Origin: Balanoglossus misakiensis
Lineage: Eukaryota > Hemichordata
Assembly (NCBI GenBank): GCA_040954595.2
Contig: CM082577.2
Span: 6,076,001-6,140,000 of the forward strand
Length of the DNA: 64,000 nt
Direction: 5' to 3'
The position numbers and the translations under genes were made by a program. The notes under the pieces were generated by a model that did no database searches, was not told the DNA's origin, and worked only from the letters and a program-made list of their open reading frames with translations. This document shows, in pieces, positions 63,185 to 64,000 of the stretch. Position 1 is the stretch's first letter. Each line of letters begins with the position of its first letter.

Positions 63185-64000
63185 AAGACAAGCCGGGCTC
63201 ATCATTACCACTGCCGCCCGCGCAATGACCTCGGGTGACCCCGTCGCACTATTGGGAAGGCGTCGTTCTGTCATCAACCCCACTGGCGCAGTATATGGAC
63301 GGATATCGGTTGTTAATACGACGAAAAGATGTTGCAAAAGTCAATGATCACGTTGGATTTAGCAGAGCGACCGACGGCTGAAGCGTTCCTTTGGGCAAAT
63401 TAGTGATAATGTACTATGACAGTAAAATAGGCCCACAATCAACTGCGATCTGGCTGCCTTTGATTACTACTGACAATCTTTCCGGAATATGCACTGCATT
63501 AAAATTGAGGTCATTAGAGAGACGGATTTCTGATCGTTCTGAAACACTGACTATATATACTAACACGTGACTTACAGCCAAGTGGAAATTTCCATCCGTG
63601 AAATTGAAGTCAACATGCCGACGTTCGCGAACGAAATCGGACCACTATTCCCGCTCAATAGGTCATCCCCGGCATCATGGATTATTTCGCGAATTTGCTG
63701 TATATCACGAACTATCGATGTGTTGTATATATCCTCCTTTCGTTTCTTTCTGCAAGCGTACGGACTCCGAATATTCATACTATATTGAATGATACGCTTC
63801 TGTCTTAGATGTTCTTAATGGAATGTGGAATGGGAATACATCACACATCAATTATACTGCTATAGTGCATATATAACACACCAAAATATATAAAAAAGGA
63901 AAAAAATGCAATACAAGTATTTACATCAAAACCTGTTCGACGCCAGAATCAAACTAGGAAAATTGATCTCAACATACGTATGTACCAGTGTCAAAGAACT
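63185..64000 (+). other. CBX-B 3' flank / 3' UTR
   Basis: No canonical AATAAA occurs in the first several hundred bases. An ATTAAA at 63498-63503, 314 nt past the stop, is the best poly(A)-signal candidate. A-rich DNA around 63880-63910 could also mark an end. No further gene is visible up to the right edge. Confidence 0.5.
63498..63503 (+). terminator. Possible CBX-B poly(A) signal ATTAAA
   Basis: The second most common animal polyadenylation hexamer, 314 nt after the stop codon. A GT-rich downstream element is not obvious. Confidence 0.25.

Noticed and set aside
62486-63337. 283-codon minus-strand ORF
   Set aside because: It lies antisense to CBX-B exon 5, whose plus-strand reading has a C-box. 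It has no domain and is a shadow.

Overview
The window is animal nuclear DNA. It has split genes with GT-AG introns, long non-coding stretches, tetranucleotide microsatellites and short non-autonomous repeats. CpG does not look depleted, and two Polycomb-class CBX genes occupy less than 2 kb each, so this is more like an invertebrate than a vertebrate. A marine bilaterian, perhaps a non-vertebrate deuterostome, is my guess; no feature fixes the species.

Three protein-coding genes are supported by exon-by-exon reading. (1) On the minus strand, 13493 down to 943 and beyond the left edge, is a RAB26/RAB37-type small GTPase. An acidic N-terminal exon (13290-13493) is separated by a 12.2 kb intron from the exon with the P-loop GDSGVGKT and switch I (943-1050); the remaining exons lie outside. 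(2) On the minus strand, 34380 to 32589, is a five-exon CBX (Polycomb) gene, called CBX-A here, predicted 361 aa. (3) On the plus strand, 61468 to 63184, is a second five-exon CBX gene, CBX-B, predicted 363 aa. The two CBX genes are divergent, share all intron positions and phases, and have the same exon 2, 3 and (with one acceptor choice) exon 4 lengths: 44, 66 and 64 nt. They are therefore paralogues. Both keep an N-terminal chromodomain and a C-terminal Polycomb box, but differ in the linker and the extreme C-terminus.

The rest is non-coding as far as I can read: the Rab intron (1051-13289), a 19 kb gap between the Rab 5' end and the CBX-A 3' end, and a 27 kb gap between the CBX start codons. 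These hold compound microsatellites (about 6.2, 19.2, 47.1 and 54.6 kb), poly-G/poly-C runs, a palindromic MITE-like element (1968-2199), two copies of a diverged interspersed repeat (19.6 and 26.6 kb), and two promoter-like clusters without a recognised gene (14.4-14.95 and 24.8 kb).

The most unusual signal is regulatory. The full CRE octamer TGACGTCA occurs 15 times by my hand count, where about one is expected by chance, and 11 of these lie between 34.5 and 59.7 kb in the CBX-A/CBX-B interval. The 10-mer GTCACGTGAC occurs four times and the RFX X-box palindrome at least four times. A perfect 10-bp stem-loop lies about 105 nt past the CBX-A stop codon. Functionally, the two CBX proteins should be alternative chromatin-reader subunits of a canonical PRC1 complex, binding H3K27me3 through the chromodomain and RING1 through the C-box. 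The Rab should act in secretory-granule or vesicle traffic and is only a genomic neighbour.
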